DNA from: Bradysia coprophila
Taxonomy: Eukaryota > Arthropoda > Insecta > Diptera > Sciaridae
NCBI RefSeq assembly: GCF_014529535.1
Contig: NC_050738.1
Coordinates: 8,589,410-8,653,409, forward strand
Direction: 5' to 3'
DNA: 64,000 nucleotides
Of this stretch, positions 37,152-51,058 are shown piece by piece. The stretch's first letter is position 1. Each line of letters opens with the position of its first letter. Both the position numbers and the translations under genes were made by a program. Under the pieces are notes generated by a model. It saw only the letters and a list, made by a program, of their open reading frames with translations. It had not been told where the DNA came from and ran no database searches.

Positions 37152-40100
37152 ACGGCATAGCGATTGAGGGCATTCAACAGTAAGCAAACGAGTCACCAGT
37201 AAATTTGCAACAAAACGAACTTGCGACGAGTTTGCTTGGCTCCAAACGTTTCTCCATCTCCATTTTTTTAACCGAAATTTTACCACACAAACATTTTGTA
37301 ATAAATTGATTTAGTGTCTTACTCTCAAGTAATTCAACTTGTTTCATTAAATCATTATTATTTTCCCCGTAATCAAACTAGGATTTCGTCGAAAATCCGT
37401 TTTGTGTACACTTTTAAGATCGACATCGGTGATAGAATAATAATTCTAATTCTTTTTTTTATTAAATTGTAAAATGACCGTAGCAAAGTATGAAATTTTA
37501 GTGAAAAATAAAATGTATGCGGAAATGTGTGGACTGGAACTTTATTCGTTTTTAAACTTTCCTTGTTGCCTTGATTCTATACCTTTACTTAAGACACGCT
37601 AACAAAATCATAATTCCATCCGTTCCTGGCCGAAACTGACCTTTTGGAGTAAATTAAAACCTGATCTTGCCATGATAGATAATTTAAAGATGGACAGAAT
37701 GGTAATCGGTGCTGGAGAGGTTCTTTTGAAAAATAGCCTACCGAAGTCGGACGCTTCTACCAGTGGACTTTTTTTTAGGTATTCCACCCAAGAAGCCAAA
37801 ATCACTTTCAAAGCAATTGCTCGACGCTTTTGTGGATAGTGGGAAAACCGAAAACAGGCACTATATCCTTATGGAAATTTTCCCAGGTACGAGAAACGTA
37901 CAAGGTCGTGTGGGGTGTCATTAGACTTTCGGGCAAATATGCTTTTCTTAGGTTTAAAATGCACCCACTCTGAGACATATACATTTGAAAAATTTAGTAA
38001 AAATACGACGATTCCGGTGAACTTCCAGTGGTTCCCTGCACCCGATACATAAAAATTATATTAAAAAAATGTTTTCGCTGATTGCAAGTCTTAGCTTTCC
38101 AACGTCACGATAAATGTACCGTTGAAGTGTAAATTTGAGACTCAGTTCCTCTACTCGAGTGATTCGGAAAGACTGGAAAGACTTGATTAACAAATATTTG
38201 AAAAATGCTGAATTTTATATAGAAACAAGTGAAAGTCCGAAATGTCGAAAATTTGCACCTTGCGCAAAATGAATTTTAAAAGCCAATGATTGGAATTTAG
38301 TGAAGATGAGACTTTCTCACGGGCCTATTTCCATTCTCGATCGACTGCACACTCCCAAAAAATCACTAGAATAATTGAATTCTACTGTTACTTGCAGTGT
38401 TTGAAGATAATGGGGCAACTAATAAAAATAATCTAAAGCGAAACTAGTAACACTAGTAACATCACTACTGTTGACGCCAGTGAAAGTTAGGGATGAATTT
38501 TATTTGGCTGCCGGCTACCTGAAAAACTCATACTCACTTTGTAAGAAAATATTAGTCAGAGTCACAGCTCATCGCTTATCACTCATCGTTGTTATCGAAG
38601 CAAACAAACAGCGTTCTCTAGTCGGATTTCGTTAAAAGGGAAAACTTTGAGCAGATTTTTGGTCGGATGGTAATTAACGAATTAATGATGCTTCTGGTGC
38701 CGAAGGGAGGTTTCTTAAGAACCGTGCGAAAGTGTGCGGTCGAGGAGTTTTCAATTTAAGATGAACTGAAGTGTCGACCAAACATACAATCACAAATGAC
38801 TGACTCGTAACAAATAACCCGTTTTTACAGCATTTCATTTTCGAGGAAGCATCACTTAAGCATCCACAAATAATCGAATTTAAATCATGTCCATCCTCCA
38901 TCCTGTCGCTAGTTCAATTTTAACTTTTTCTCCGAATGCTATAGAAACGAGCGAAATATACGATTCGATTCTTTCATGATAGGGTATCTTTCGTCCAACG
39001 TTCGATTGTTTTATCGGTGTATGAGATGACAATCCGAAAGGAATCAAATCATAAGCAAGCACAGCCTTCAACACAATCCACTCTTTTCATACAATTGACT
39101 TAGTGCGTCTAAGTGCTTCTAAGTGGTTTCTACTAAGAGATGCTTTTTTACATGACTACACTTATAGTGCGTAATCATACATAAATTACGATTTGTGCAT
39201 GCAATAAAACTTGAAGCGATTTCTTGTCATTTGGTCAATTCGTATGGTTGGTTATTAAGCGGTTTTTGAAATTGTAGAAACCAAAATTCGTGCTCACTTC
39301 GAAAAAGAGTGCAAGGGGGGATTGCTATTTTTTAATCATCCTAGAAAAAATGGTCTATCGAATATAATCACTAGCTAGAAATGGTGAAGAATGACGATGG
39401 CATTGTATTTTTTCATGGTTAGTCAAGTGTAACAGGGTGTTCAGGGTATTTAAGAAATTTCAAGAAATTAGAAAAATGTTAAGTTCCTATCAGTCCCGCC
39501 CCTATTTTGATGTATATTGACATTTAGAAGTAAGCAAAATTCCAAAGTAATATTCACTTAATCGTCAAGTTATCGAATATCTAACAATTAGATATATGGC
39601 TACAAACATTTGGACAATACAGAGTGGATCAGAATGTTTGTGAAAGACATAAGAAGATGAAGAAATGGCAGCATGTTAATGGAAAAAAGGTGATTGCATG
39701 TCCTGAGAACTTAATCCGAAGCTTAGCCTATTACGAAATGAGACAAGACATCCCGTGCACCTATCATAGAATCGGGCACTTCCATGGCTACTGCACTAGT
39801 AGCAAAAAACGTTTTTCTTTTCTTTTCAAATAAAATTTATTTTTGAAATGCCCGATTGACCACATTTTTGTTTACTCTTTTTTTTTGCCATCAAGCGTAC
39901 ATTCAAATTTTTTGTTTACTGTTTCTATCGTTAAAACAAAAATTGTATCCCTATCAATGCTAAAAAATAAAACGAACTTTTATTATAATATAAAAAGGAG
40001 AAACAATTTCTTAAAAAAACAGTTAATTCTAAACCTAAAAATGTTGTGAGTTTTCCTATAACGGTAGCTACAAATTTGTTTTCAATTTATCATTTCTATT

Positions 40101-41583
40101 TCATTAGTAATCTCAATTTATTTTTTATCTTTTCTTCAGTTTTAAAAATTATTTTAATTAGTTTGAACATTGATGTATAAATTATAACGCATTTCATTTA
40201 AAATATAATTAGAAAATGGCAAGTGGTTTATATCGTTTTGTAAAACTCATTTCTGGAATTAGTTTCTGGAAACTGCTATACAATATAGTTATATCAATTT
40301 TCAAGGCCATTTTCACCACTACGTTTTTACTGTTTTCTTAAATTTCCGTTCTTTACGAAGAACATTTCTAAAATAATTTTTTGTTTCTGTTTCATTAAAA
40401 TAAATTTCTCGATTAAATTACGAACTGTTTTAACATTAAACGTTAATTTTTTATCACAAAGTTATAATATGTAATTAGTAGTGTAGTTTAAAATGTGTTG
40501 CATTCTCTATTTTGCAACTCTGCCGAGTTCTAATTTTCTTTCCTTATTTTTGCTTGACTTTTTCATAAATTTTTTATTTGTGTTTAGGTTTTGGAAACAT
40601 AATAATAGGGAATGTATTGATGACTGTGTTCTGTAGTAGATATTATAAAATGACCCACTAACCATGCATCGTCGCTGTATTTTGACGAAAGTAAGACATC
40701 ATATCAGAACGATAAAAATTGTCATATTCATCAGTCACTTAACATTCATATGCACACTGCACACGCACTGGTCACAAATCATTTGTTGTTATTTAGATCC
40801 ATTTGTCATGAATAAATGTTTCGAATAAAAAAATACCGAGATTGTCCTATGACTAAGCGCTCATGCGCCCGTCATTAATCGTTGATAAGCGTTAGCTTAC
40901 ATTGAGTTCAATGAGATTTTGTCAGTATAATTTCATTAAATGGATTTCCATTAGTCATTACTTTCCAATTCGGTTAGTTAATTACGTAAAGTTGGTTATT
41001 GAACTCCAAAGGAATTTTTTTTTGAAATGAGCTTTAATGGTTGCAGTGGGTCAACACTGAACATCTAAAAATTGTGAACTGAATAAATCCTGAAGCTACA
41101 CATGAAGAGCAAATAAGATATCAGAGAGCATTTTTCCTGCTGAAAACCAATGCCTGAACAAACGATCAAAAGTTTCCATTTTTTTCTTTTAAATATCCAA
41201 CAAGAATAAGCAGAGTGATTTTAAGTGAGGAATGAGCAACATATACCTGGTAACTCTATGCCATAAGATGAAAGTAATTTTGTTTGAAGGATTCTCATTA
41301 GCGTACTGGCGTATGCATAAATGAATTGGACAAAATTAATTCATGGCTACCTAACCAATCAATTTTGAAACCGTCAAAAGTATTGGGCATATGTACTGAA
41401 TGTATTCTTTGAATGCTTGTCTCCTGTCTTTCAAATAACGTACTTGAAAAATAATATTTATTTCGAACAAAAATGTTTCCTCACCTCCAATTTCTAATAC
41501 ACAAAATTAATTTATCGAAAAGTAAAGGCTTTCTAAGCGAACATCGATCATTCGTCACCAGAAAACACCAGACGAAGTTAGTC
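37152..41583. other. Intergenic region, eIF3b to parcas
   Basis: Two converging 3' UTRs and about 4 kb of AT-rich sequence. Small frames (for example 38674-38901 on the minus strand and 39624-39833 on the plus strand) have no domain, no splice context and no codon bias. AATAAA on the minus strand at 41457-41462 is a plausible parcas polyadenylation signal. I see nothing else. Confidence 0.5.
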
Positions 41584-44500
41584 TTATTCCAAGGACAGTC
41601 TCCTCTTTCGTTGGAATTTTTCAATTCCATTCGATATTCGAGCCAGCAGCGGTAGTTCTCTCATCGATACATTCACACTGGGTAGCGGTTCTACCTTTTT
41701 GAACATCTTTATAGGACTTGGTGATTTCTTAACCGGTGTGCTTGGAAGGCTAATCGGATTTGTGATGGCACTCTCACGCATCATCATCAATCGATCCAAT
41801 TTGTTCACAGTGTCATTCAGTTCACTCTCCCACACGTCCTGTGTTTGTTGTCCGTCACCGCCTTCGACAGGTCGTACCGCCAACACCTTTACTTTTTGTC
41901 GTAACAATTCCAGATCTAAATCGTCGTCACTATCATCACCTTTCTCGCTGACTGCTGAACTGGTCGCTACCGACGTATTGCCGTGTGACGCTACCTCACA
42001 CTTCTCCAGTTCAGCTGCAAAGTCTAACATTGGAAGTACATTTACGTTTAGTATGTTTGATCGGCATTTCGTTGTTTCCGGCACATGTGTAACGGTCAGT
42101 TCGGCTCCGACGCCAGGCTCACGTGGACCAGACGGTGCTACTGCACTCAGATCGCCACGTTGTCGATGAATTTCTTCGCTGATTTGTTCGAGATTTTTCA
42201 ATGACGTCGAATACATCGTTTTTGCACATTGAATCTGTGTTTGAAGCTCCTGGATACGTTCCTTTTGTGTTTGTAGTTGATCTTGACATATTTGTTTCTC
42301 GTCGAAGTAGGGTCGGGACTTTTGAATGCTGCGCCGCACACGGTCTTCCAATTGTTGTACCTGAAAGCACAGACAAAAAATTAGATCAGAATATGGTTCT
42401 TCTTAAATACAATTCCTTATATCAGGCTCGGTCACAGTAATCTCTTCTATCAATTTTACTGCTATTTATGCGCACGGCTATGAACGTTTTTGTAAACATA
42501 CTTTTTGACTAAGTTTAAATACGTCTCAACGTATGCTTCATACAACACACGTCAAAGCTACAGTTAAGCGCAAAATTTTATCAATCTTGAGATATAACCA
42601 TAATGAGCCAAAATGTTTTAGGTAAGATAAGATTCGGGAAATGTTATCAGATTTTTAGGATTAAGTTATTTCCATGACATCCAGTCAAAGGTCAAAGCAG
42701 ACACGATACGTCTTGGTGTAACAGACCTGGTAAAGATGCTAGGTTCGCAATATTAATCGGTTTCGTGATCCTAAGGATCCAATAAATAAATTTGTTCACT
42801 GCTAGATGTGAATCCCAGAGATATCCGAATATTCAGTCGAATTTATAAGGTAAAAGACTCGATCCATTGATAATGTGTTTAAAAGCGCAATTCTATTAGG
42901 TACACCTAGGTTCAATTGTTGATTTTCATGTTCGAAAGTCACGATGCATAACCAATAAAAAAATATTCATGTTGATGAAACAACACGACCTCCGTAGTAG
43001 TAAACCGACATTCACACATAAATTAAAAGAATATGAAAACAAATGAATAAAAATGAGACAGTCGAACAGGTATCGTATACGTATCAACTGCACGCACCTT
43101 TTATTTTTATAAATTTTAATTGCAGTTTATTAATACCTCAATTGGCATATTCGGCGGGAACGGAATGGCAAAATGTAAATGAGTTTTTGTCATTCGACTA
43201 ATAATTCAATAAATTCCCTGATTAGATCACAGGTTTAATCACATTTTAAGCTCATTCGAAAGTCCATCTGTTATTTGTTAACGACGACTAAAATAAGCAA
43301 TGAGCTGTGGCTAGGTTTGTCTTATTATATGGGAACTATGATTTTGTATTGGAGAACACATAATAGTTTGAACAATGAAAGTACTAGATTTAATATAAGC
43401 TGTTTGTATAAGGATGTTACTGCAGCTGGTAAGTTTCGTTTGTATGAAATTATAAATAAATCAATGAGGTCGACATATAGATTGAATGTTGTTACCAAAA
43501 TCGTTATGTGAGAGTCCCAACGAATAATAACTGAATTCCGCAAACAATCAGTGAAGGTTCATCTTCTCATTCATTTCTTTAGTTTATGAATAAATGTCAC
43601 GCATTGAAATAGCTCTGAAATGTGTTGAACTACACCCTCTTTGAAAATGAGTTTTATCGATGAACGTTACTAAGGACTTTTGGTAAGGGAATGTTGATCG
43701 CAACTTATAAACCAAAATGTTCGGAATGATTCATTTACCGAAACAATTTTTTAATAACAACATTCCACGAGTGACGACCTTCGGATTAGACTTTTTTAAG
43801 TCGGTGTATTGAGTGTATTGCACGAAGACGTTCTGTATAATGTTCTGTTTTATAAAAACAAATTTCCGAAAAAATTTACCTTCATTTCAGCCGCACTAAA
43901 AATACTCGCTTTCAATTGATGTTCTGCATGGCAATCGGTTTTCTGTTTCTCAGCATCCATAACCTACGATTACATTTTTGAAATTTTATTATTATTGTCA
44001 TTACGCGATGTACACGACACAAAAACCATAAGTCTCACACAAAAAAAAAAGATAAGAATTTGCTTTCAGTGGTACACACATCAACACAATAAAATACCTT
44101 AATAGTAGCATGATTGAGCATTTCCTGCCAAGCATTGTCGAATTGCCACTCATGTGAATTGCTCATGAATCTCTGTTCAGCTAAGGCGACCGTTTCCTTT
44201 GCGGCAGCATATATTTCTGTGATGTGAAAAATGACATCAAAAATTGAAAAAAAAAATTGTTTAATGACGGACAGGTTGGGATTGAACACGTTGCAATTAT
44301 CGTGAAACATGTCAGGTTAATAAATTTGTGTCTATTTTTATCGCACAAGATTGATTAAGTATTTGGCGACGCGACGTTGCGGTGTTTGACGAATATGAAA
44401 TCCACCAAACACTCTCAAAATCTTTGAATTATTGCCAAAACGAATAAAAACAAATTACAGGACCGACAACAATTTCTTGAAATTAATGTTTCTAATTACC

Positions 44501-47500
44501 GTTAGCTCGTTGAAATTTTACAGCAGCCGCCTGGCACTCAATTTGCGCTAGTCGGGACTTTTCTTGAGCCTCATGATAAGGTCTAGCCTTTTCGATGCAA
44601 CTACCTAATTTCTTTGAAAGTAATTTCAAGCGCCTTGTCGATTCGTTTAATAGTATGCGAAATGTTGAATTGGCTTCCTGTGAAAGTAAAAACAAAACAA
44701 AAAGTTTTTTATTTGCATTCTATTATCGTTTCACTTTTAATTGCAGGTTGCAACACAAAACACTTTCTTCAACGAGCGGAAAGTTTTTTTTTTTCTTCTT
44801 TTTTTCTACCACTGACTGATTGGCTTCCTCTCTTCGCGTCATTTAATTTATTTTTTATTTTCGCAAAAAACAATAGCATCACGTAAATCAGATCGCTTGT
44901 GAACTGTGTTCGGTGTGTTATTGACTTTGGTTAACTGAATTTGCATAATTCGAGATCAAGGTAATGGAACATGAAAATGATTTAATTTTATCACTTTCAA
45001 TTACAAATTTCTCGTGTGCACACAGTATGCAAGTGCAGACTGGTTTTATCGATTATAATTGAATGAAAATACACGGGCACATACCTCTAGTTCGATTTCC
45101 AATTTATTTATATCGTCCGTAGCTGTATTTAGATTCTCCAACTCAACCTGGAAAGAAATGAACATTTCAATTACTAATTCGCAATCCATTTCTGTTATAG
45201 TGATAGGAGAAACAAGTTTTACATTTTTGTCAGATGATTTGCGGATCGTTTAATGCATTCATCGTAAAATGTTTGTATTTTAGCGATTTCATTCAATGTT
45301 TTTAATAGCTATTGACACGCCATGTTATTGGTAATTGGAAAAGTGAGGGCGAGGTGGTAAAAAAATGTCGAACATCTAACATGGATGTCCTTGGTGGCAA
45401 ACCCCTAAACAATCTCTCTCTCAATCTAGCTTTCAATATTACGACTATTATTATTTCATTTCCTCGAACAATGATTACCTCTTACTCAAACGACTCCCCC
45501 TTGTAACCCCATAACCGATAAAATTATCATTCACACGCTTTGTGTCAGCTCTTCGTATGTTTCTTTTGAACCATTGTACTGCATCTACAGTATGGATTCT
45601 ACAATTTATGAACAGAACATGCACGTACAGTGACCCCAATTTAATGGGATTCTAAAGAAACCATGAAAATGAATGTACCGAACCGAGTCTTATTATTTGC
45701 TTTTCTGAAACAGAATGCATAAAATAAAGTCTGTCGTGTTGCATAACCCCTGTATATTATCCGAGATATATTCTTCACTTAATGTTATTAAATGAAATTT
45801 GTAAATTTATTTTTAAAAATTGTTATCATCCGAAGTGTGTGTACATAAACACGCATTTCGGATTATCAACAAAATTTGAATTTGGTTGGTTGAAGTTTGT
45901 CGATAAGACTTTTTCTTTAACTAAATTATCTCAAAGCATTTTATGTTGTGTTTAGTTGTTTATTCAGGTTTGAACTTAACTATGATGATTGTTACAACTG
46001 ATGTGTTGGGCCGGTAAAACAGAATCGTAAAAGAAGATGCCCTAATATAATGAAATCCATAATTATACAGTTTGGCGAGAATAATTCTTTCATCAAAACA
46101 TGTTCGATCCAAGTTAATTCTACCATTATTGTGCTTCGAAGCAGATTCTCATAGACCTAATTGCGATGTAAAGTTTGCAGATCAACTTTCCTAATCGTTA
46201 CCTATATACTACTAGGTTTTAAGACCATTCACACCACAGCTAGGTCGGAGATCGATTTTCACAAAAAAAAGTTGTTTCCTGCTTGGTATGGCTAGCAGGC
46301 CTATTTATTGTTACATTTATTTACCGAACTTACTTAAATTTACCGACATTTTTCAGAAATTTACTGAAATTTACCGATAGATTCGGTAAATTTCAGTTAA
46401 TGTTGGTAAGTTTTGGTAAATTCGGTTCATAAATTTTCCTATAACATGGACTCATGGTTAATCTAGCTTCACATAGCGACGCGAAGGAGACCTAATTAAA
46501 ATTTTTCCTTTGTTGATCTGTCAAGTTAGACGTTATAACAAAACAAAAGCTTGAATTGGGTTGCTTCAGCGCTGCTATGTATACCTGCTGTTCGTATATA
46601 AATTAGTCCCATTGCCTGTTTTGGTAATTGCGAGGGTAATTGCTTTTGATTGTGCAAGTCTTTAGATTTAATCGTAACTCATCTACAAACAGAACTACAG
46701 TGATTAAATGATTGTGGAGTGCCGACCGCAACAGCTGGTTTTACATCAGCTGGTGAACATTGTTTACTTCGTGTTTATCTTGCTGTTGTCTTTATATGCG
46801 TGTATGTGTGACGGGTAACAAACGATCAATGCAAATCATACTAACAATGAAATACACTTAGCCAGGGCCTAATATTTGTCAAAAGTTTCACAAATTTTGA
46901 CAAATGTTTCTCAAATGTTTAACAAATTTGTGAAACTTTCGACAAATATTAGGCCCTGGAACCAGCTGATACAAAACCAGCTGTTGTTAGATCGGCACAC
47001 CGAAATTATTTAATCGCTGTATTACAATTTCAGATGAAATTAATCAAAATCGACCCCTTCGGCGTGGGTTAATTTGGCACACGGTGCAAAAAAATACCAA
47101 ATTTTCAACTGCGTAAAATGTGAACTCGCACACAGATTTACTTCATTAAAATTTCGTAAAAGAGGTAATTAAGTTGATGACAGAGCTAACACATATTTAA
47201 AGCATTAAATTTGCGTGTGCGAGATTGTGAGAATGTCATATTTTAACATCTGCATGTAGCATTAAACAGACTATTCCGTTTCCGGAATCCTGATTCGCAA
47301 TACAACTATCGGCATCATAAACCTTTAACATTGTACATTGTACAAAGTAGGAGACAAAGAATTAGTCATCAAGTTAACTAAATGCGGAAAACCATTAGGA
47401 CGACCGGAACTCTTGAGAAATTTCTATAATTTCGCAGGTAAGAACAGAAGAATGTTAGCTCGAAAGGTGTTAGACGTAAAAATTATGTGTCTGCTACGGT

Positions 47501-49493
47501 CGTAGAGTATAGAGTTGAAAGCAGTTAAAAAATGTGAAAATATGATAACGAACGGATGTTTGTCATTCCATTGCTACAAAAATCTCACCTAAATTTTCGC
47601 AGCAAACAAAATTGCCATTTCTATTGACATGAGTTGTTAATGTAAATTTTACGAAATCAAATATCTACAATACACCGATCAAACAAAACGCAACCTAAAA
47701 TTGTATTAAAACAAATTCCATTCACAATTCACCAGCAACAACATGTATACACCTAAAACTGGTTTACGGGCATCGCTTTCAACCATTTAAAACCGGAAAT
47801 GTTGAACGTCGTAAATTAAAAATTGGTTTAAATCATATACGACCATAAAAGTCTCAATACGAACTTCGTATTACGAAGTGGAGAGGAAAAAGCTTAAATC
47901 TTAAAACTATTATTGCAATTGATTGAAGACGATTCGCTTTGAAGGTCATCTTCGTTTCATTGTGCGAACATTTTTCTAGTAATCTTTACCACTTGACTGG
48001 GACTATTGAGACTATAAAAGTAAATGGTTGGTAGAACAGGCAATTAAAGCTTATTCATACAGAAGGTGTACAGTGTGTACGTACATGGCAATTGATAAAA
48101 TACGTCGATTAATACGTAAAACTCCAAAATAAGCTGGGTTTTTCGCAGTTGAAATACAAAGCACACAATCAATTACAACCTATGAATGAAGCTGATTATT
48201 TTATCAGCTCAATTACAACGTTCCTTATCTCTTTGTGCCTATAATGCATGCAAGCCACTCATCACTCGACATGGTAGACAAAGTTAATTTACTTTTTTGT
48301 TTTCGTTTTTTATTTCTTCAAATACAACGTAATGATTTCGAATACATTTTTTTTGGAATACCTGCGAGTACTAATGCTGGTTCTACCAGTTAAATCAAAA
48401 TTCATGCTTTCATGCTTTGGTAAATTTTCTCCATGGGGTCTGCATCGGGCATGGCTAATACATTTTTTAAGGTTTATACTCAACCGACACTCATGTAAGA
48501 AAGGTGAAATAACGAGTTTAAAGACCTTTCGCATGATGTTGTTATTGTTTTACGATACAAAGAACAAGTAATGGTTTGCAATAACACACAAAGGTAAAAG
48601 CTACATTCACAGATGAGTACAACAGTGCAGGGAGAAAACGATACTTCTGCTTGAGTTAATATCTTATCAACCGTTCGCATCTAACTACTCGCAAATTCCA
48701 TGAATAAATAATTAAATTTATTTATACTGAGCGTCGGCACTGACAATTCGATGACACAATGCATTTTATTGTTTTGTATCGTAATTTCCATATGTCGACA
48801 ATCAAAACAACGAACAGAAAATTATAATAATTTTTTCCGAAACAAATGTATGCAAAAGTATGTCACTGTTAGGTACGGAATATCGCAATTTTTTTCGCTA
48901 AAAAAAACATACAACACAATGGCGTGTCGTCACTCAGTAAATAAAATTGAATGATATTCGGTTGTTATTGTAAAGGAAATACACATGGAAATTGAAAATT
49001 TGTGTGTACAATGTACGAATGACGAGTATTTGCTCTCAGTGACGATATGTATGCTGATGGATTGGCGAAGTCTGTACAGTTTGTTACGATGAGCAGATTC
49101 AGACGTCAAAAACTGGCGTCAAATACAGAAACCATAATAATAAATATTAGCGAAACATTTAAAAATGTATTAAATCCACACAGGTCGAGGTGTTCACGTA
49201 CAAATATTTTGCTCGTAAATGGAAAAATTATTTTTCTAAGCAACCGATTGTGATGCTGAAGTACGACTCGTCTAATTAGTAAAATTGTCCATAATCGTAG
49301 GTAATTAGCACGCGTTTAATGGAATTACTGATAATGAATGATATAATCAAAAGCACGAGAACAACGAAAAAACGATTAGCGAAGTTGATTCGCACGAAAT
49401 ATTTTGATAAAAAATCGACTTTATCAAAGTTCATAACAAAATAAAAAATTCAATTCTCACCTGAATCCTTGGATCTAGTTCCTCGGAATCCAT
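41584..49493 (-). CDS. pcs: SH3BP5 family protein (parcas), Rab11 exchange factor
   Basis: SH3BP5 family members are V-shaped coiled-coil proteins that act as guanine nucleotide exchange factors for Rab11; fly Parcas was first described as a negative regulator of Btk29A. Exons in gene order: 49461-49493, 45085-45147, 44500-44677, 44098-44216, 43880-43963, 41584-42360; 417 aa, phases consistent. The start MDSEELDPRIQVELENLNTA is typical of the family. The conserved coiled coil follows: INKLEIELE, IEKARPYHEAQEKSRLAQIE, EWQFDNAWQEMLNHAT, then RVRRSIQKSRPYFDEKQ and NLEQISEEIHRQRG. The C-terminal third is Ser/Pro-rich and acidic (SEKGDDSDDDLDLELL) with short basic motifs, probably regulatory. Intron 1 is 4.3 kb and contains nested MITEs. 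Confidence 0.95.
46719..46998. mobile_element. 280-bp MITE with a second foldback element inside
   Basis: Outer inverted ends GTGCCGACCGCAACAGCTGG and GTGCCGATCTAACAACAGCT (right end, reverse complement), continuing through TTTTACATCAGCTGGT. The centre holds a distinct palindrome at 46862-46959. Located in parcas intron 1. Confidence 0.72.
46862..46959. mobile_element. 98-bp palindromic element, CCAGGGCCTAATATTTGTC ends
   Basis: Arms CCAGGGCCTAATATTTGTC and its reverse complement, followed by AAAGTTTCACAAATTT on both arms with a short centre. The CAGGGCC start resembles hAT-type termini, but no 8-bp duplication is obvious. It is nested in the MITE at 46719-46998. Confidence 0.75.
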
Positions 49494-49916
49494 GTCTCAC
49501 AAACCAATATTTACTGCAGCAGCACTAAAATTATTAATTCCTTATTTATTCGTCTCGGATAGTTCAAATTATCATTTTGAAAACATTGTCAACTTTGCAT
49601 GAGGGCTTTAAACATGAACAACTTATAACACACAAAATGAAATCACAAAATTTTCACTGTGAAGAGATTTTGAAGGAAAAAAAAGTTCGCTTCATGAAAC
49701 ACTATTTTTGTAATTTAATTTATTTCTTGTTCTTAACAACACAATCAACACACAATATTTCTATTCACAAATCCGTTCTAGAACCGTAAATGAATAATTT
49801 TATGTTTGCGTCCAGTTCAATAAATTGTAAATGGAAATTTTTTGTCTAATTTTAATTCCTCATTTCCAAAAACACTATGCAGAACTGTCATTCGACTACA
49901 ATTTTTATTTTGTCAG

Positions 49917-49997
49917 GTGGATGAGGCGTATGAAACAGAACAGCCAATGAACGTTATGACTATGTTGTTGATGGAGGTTTTTGTTAGAAAATTGGCG
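49917..49997 (+). other. Unassigned exon-like open segment
   Basis: An 81-nt stretch bounded by a pyrimidine-rich acceptor (TTTTGTCAG) and a strong donor (GTAAGT), open in only one frame. It encodes 27 residues beginning VDEAYETEQPMNVMTM and ending FVRKLA, phase 0 at both ends. I do not recognise the protein, and no partner exons are clear. It could be part of a small plus-strand gene divergent from parcas, or chance. Confidence 0.3.
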
Positions 49998-50099
49998 GTA
50001 AGTTTAAATTTACGGGCAATAGATGTGAGTTGTACAATGAGGCAACACTTTTATTATTTTTGTTTATCAATTGTACTTGGTATGCAGGGCATCTTGAAA

Positions 50100-50210
50100 T
50101 TCTTGAAATTTCGTGAATTTCTTGAAATTTCTCGATTTTCTTGAATTTTCGCGAATTTCTTGAAATTTCTCGATTTTTTTGAATTTTCGCGAATTTCTTG
50201 ACATCGTTTC
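50100..50210. repeat. 38-bp tandem repeat within short-unit GAATTTCTTGAAATTTC sequence
   Basis: Two near-identical 38-bp units plus a third partial, each containing GAATTTCTTGAAATTTCTCG and ending TTGAATTTTCGC. The tract is preceded by GCAGGGC and followed by GGCCCTAG, so it may be the core of a small hAT-ended element. Confidence 0.65.
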
Positions 50211-50956
50211 TCAAAAGAAGGCCCTAGTATACTATCGCAATGAAAAACTTTGGGCCGTTATGTTCTTCAGTGTTAGTATTTTGAACATTTATCATTGAAC
50301 CTTTTCCGTTAGAAACTTTAGTTCAAATGGAATTGATTTTCGTATAATTCAATTACATTCGGACTTTACTTAACATTACCAACGTCAGGGCTTCGATTCT
50401 CATAATTTTTTTAAATTTAAGAAATCGTCTAACAGTTCCTATGGGATTTTATACGTACATAATGTAACTGTCAACTTACGAATTCTAAAAGTTACGAACG
50501 GCATGAGAAGCTCAGGCCAGAATTATTTTCTTGTGAACCAACTTCACTGCTACGGCATGGATATTTTACTAAAGTGATCACCAGAAAATAGAGCGTAAAG
50601 AATGAAGTACTGAAAAAATTGCGTCTCACCAGGCCAACCGACTTCCCAAGGTTTCCAATTAGATGATGTTGCAGGTGATATAATGTCAACACGTAATGGG
50701 CGGACGACACCCAAGTTTCTAAATAACAATTCACATCTTCATATTGTAGGTGAATAGTTAATAAAAGCTGGATGTCAAACTAGAAATGGCTACCAACCGG
50801 AATGGCTAACAAGCGCCTTTTGGGGGGTCTTATGAAGAAAGTTTCCCATTCCTTCATTCATCCAAAAATAAAAAAAGCTTCGGGCATCACCCGAATCCCC
50901 ATAAAAGCCGGCTCGGGCGTGTATTTCAGAAAATTGTTTTTTTTTAGCTTTTAAAG

Positions 50957-51058
50957 GCATAGGACTGGGTCATATAAAAGAGTCATTAACGAGTGCGTGC
51001 GCAAACGAGATCAACGTGTGGTTTTGGAATATTTTATATGAATGACCCAGTATCTATG
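50957..51058. repeat. 102-bp foldback element
   Basis: Imperfect inverted arms: GGCATAGGACTGGGTCATAT at the left and CCATAGATACTGGGTCAT (reverse complement) at the right, with a TATAAAA/TTTTATA continuation. Confidence 0.6.

Noticed and set aside
41699..42169. 156-codon plus-strand frame, and similar frames opposite METTL16, eIF3b and OFD1
   Set aside because: They are antisense shadows of real exons whose family conservation is on the other strand.
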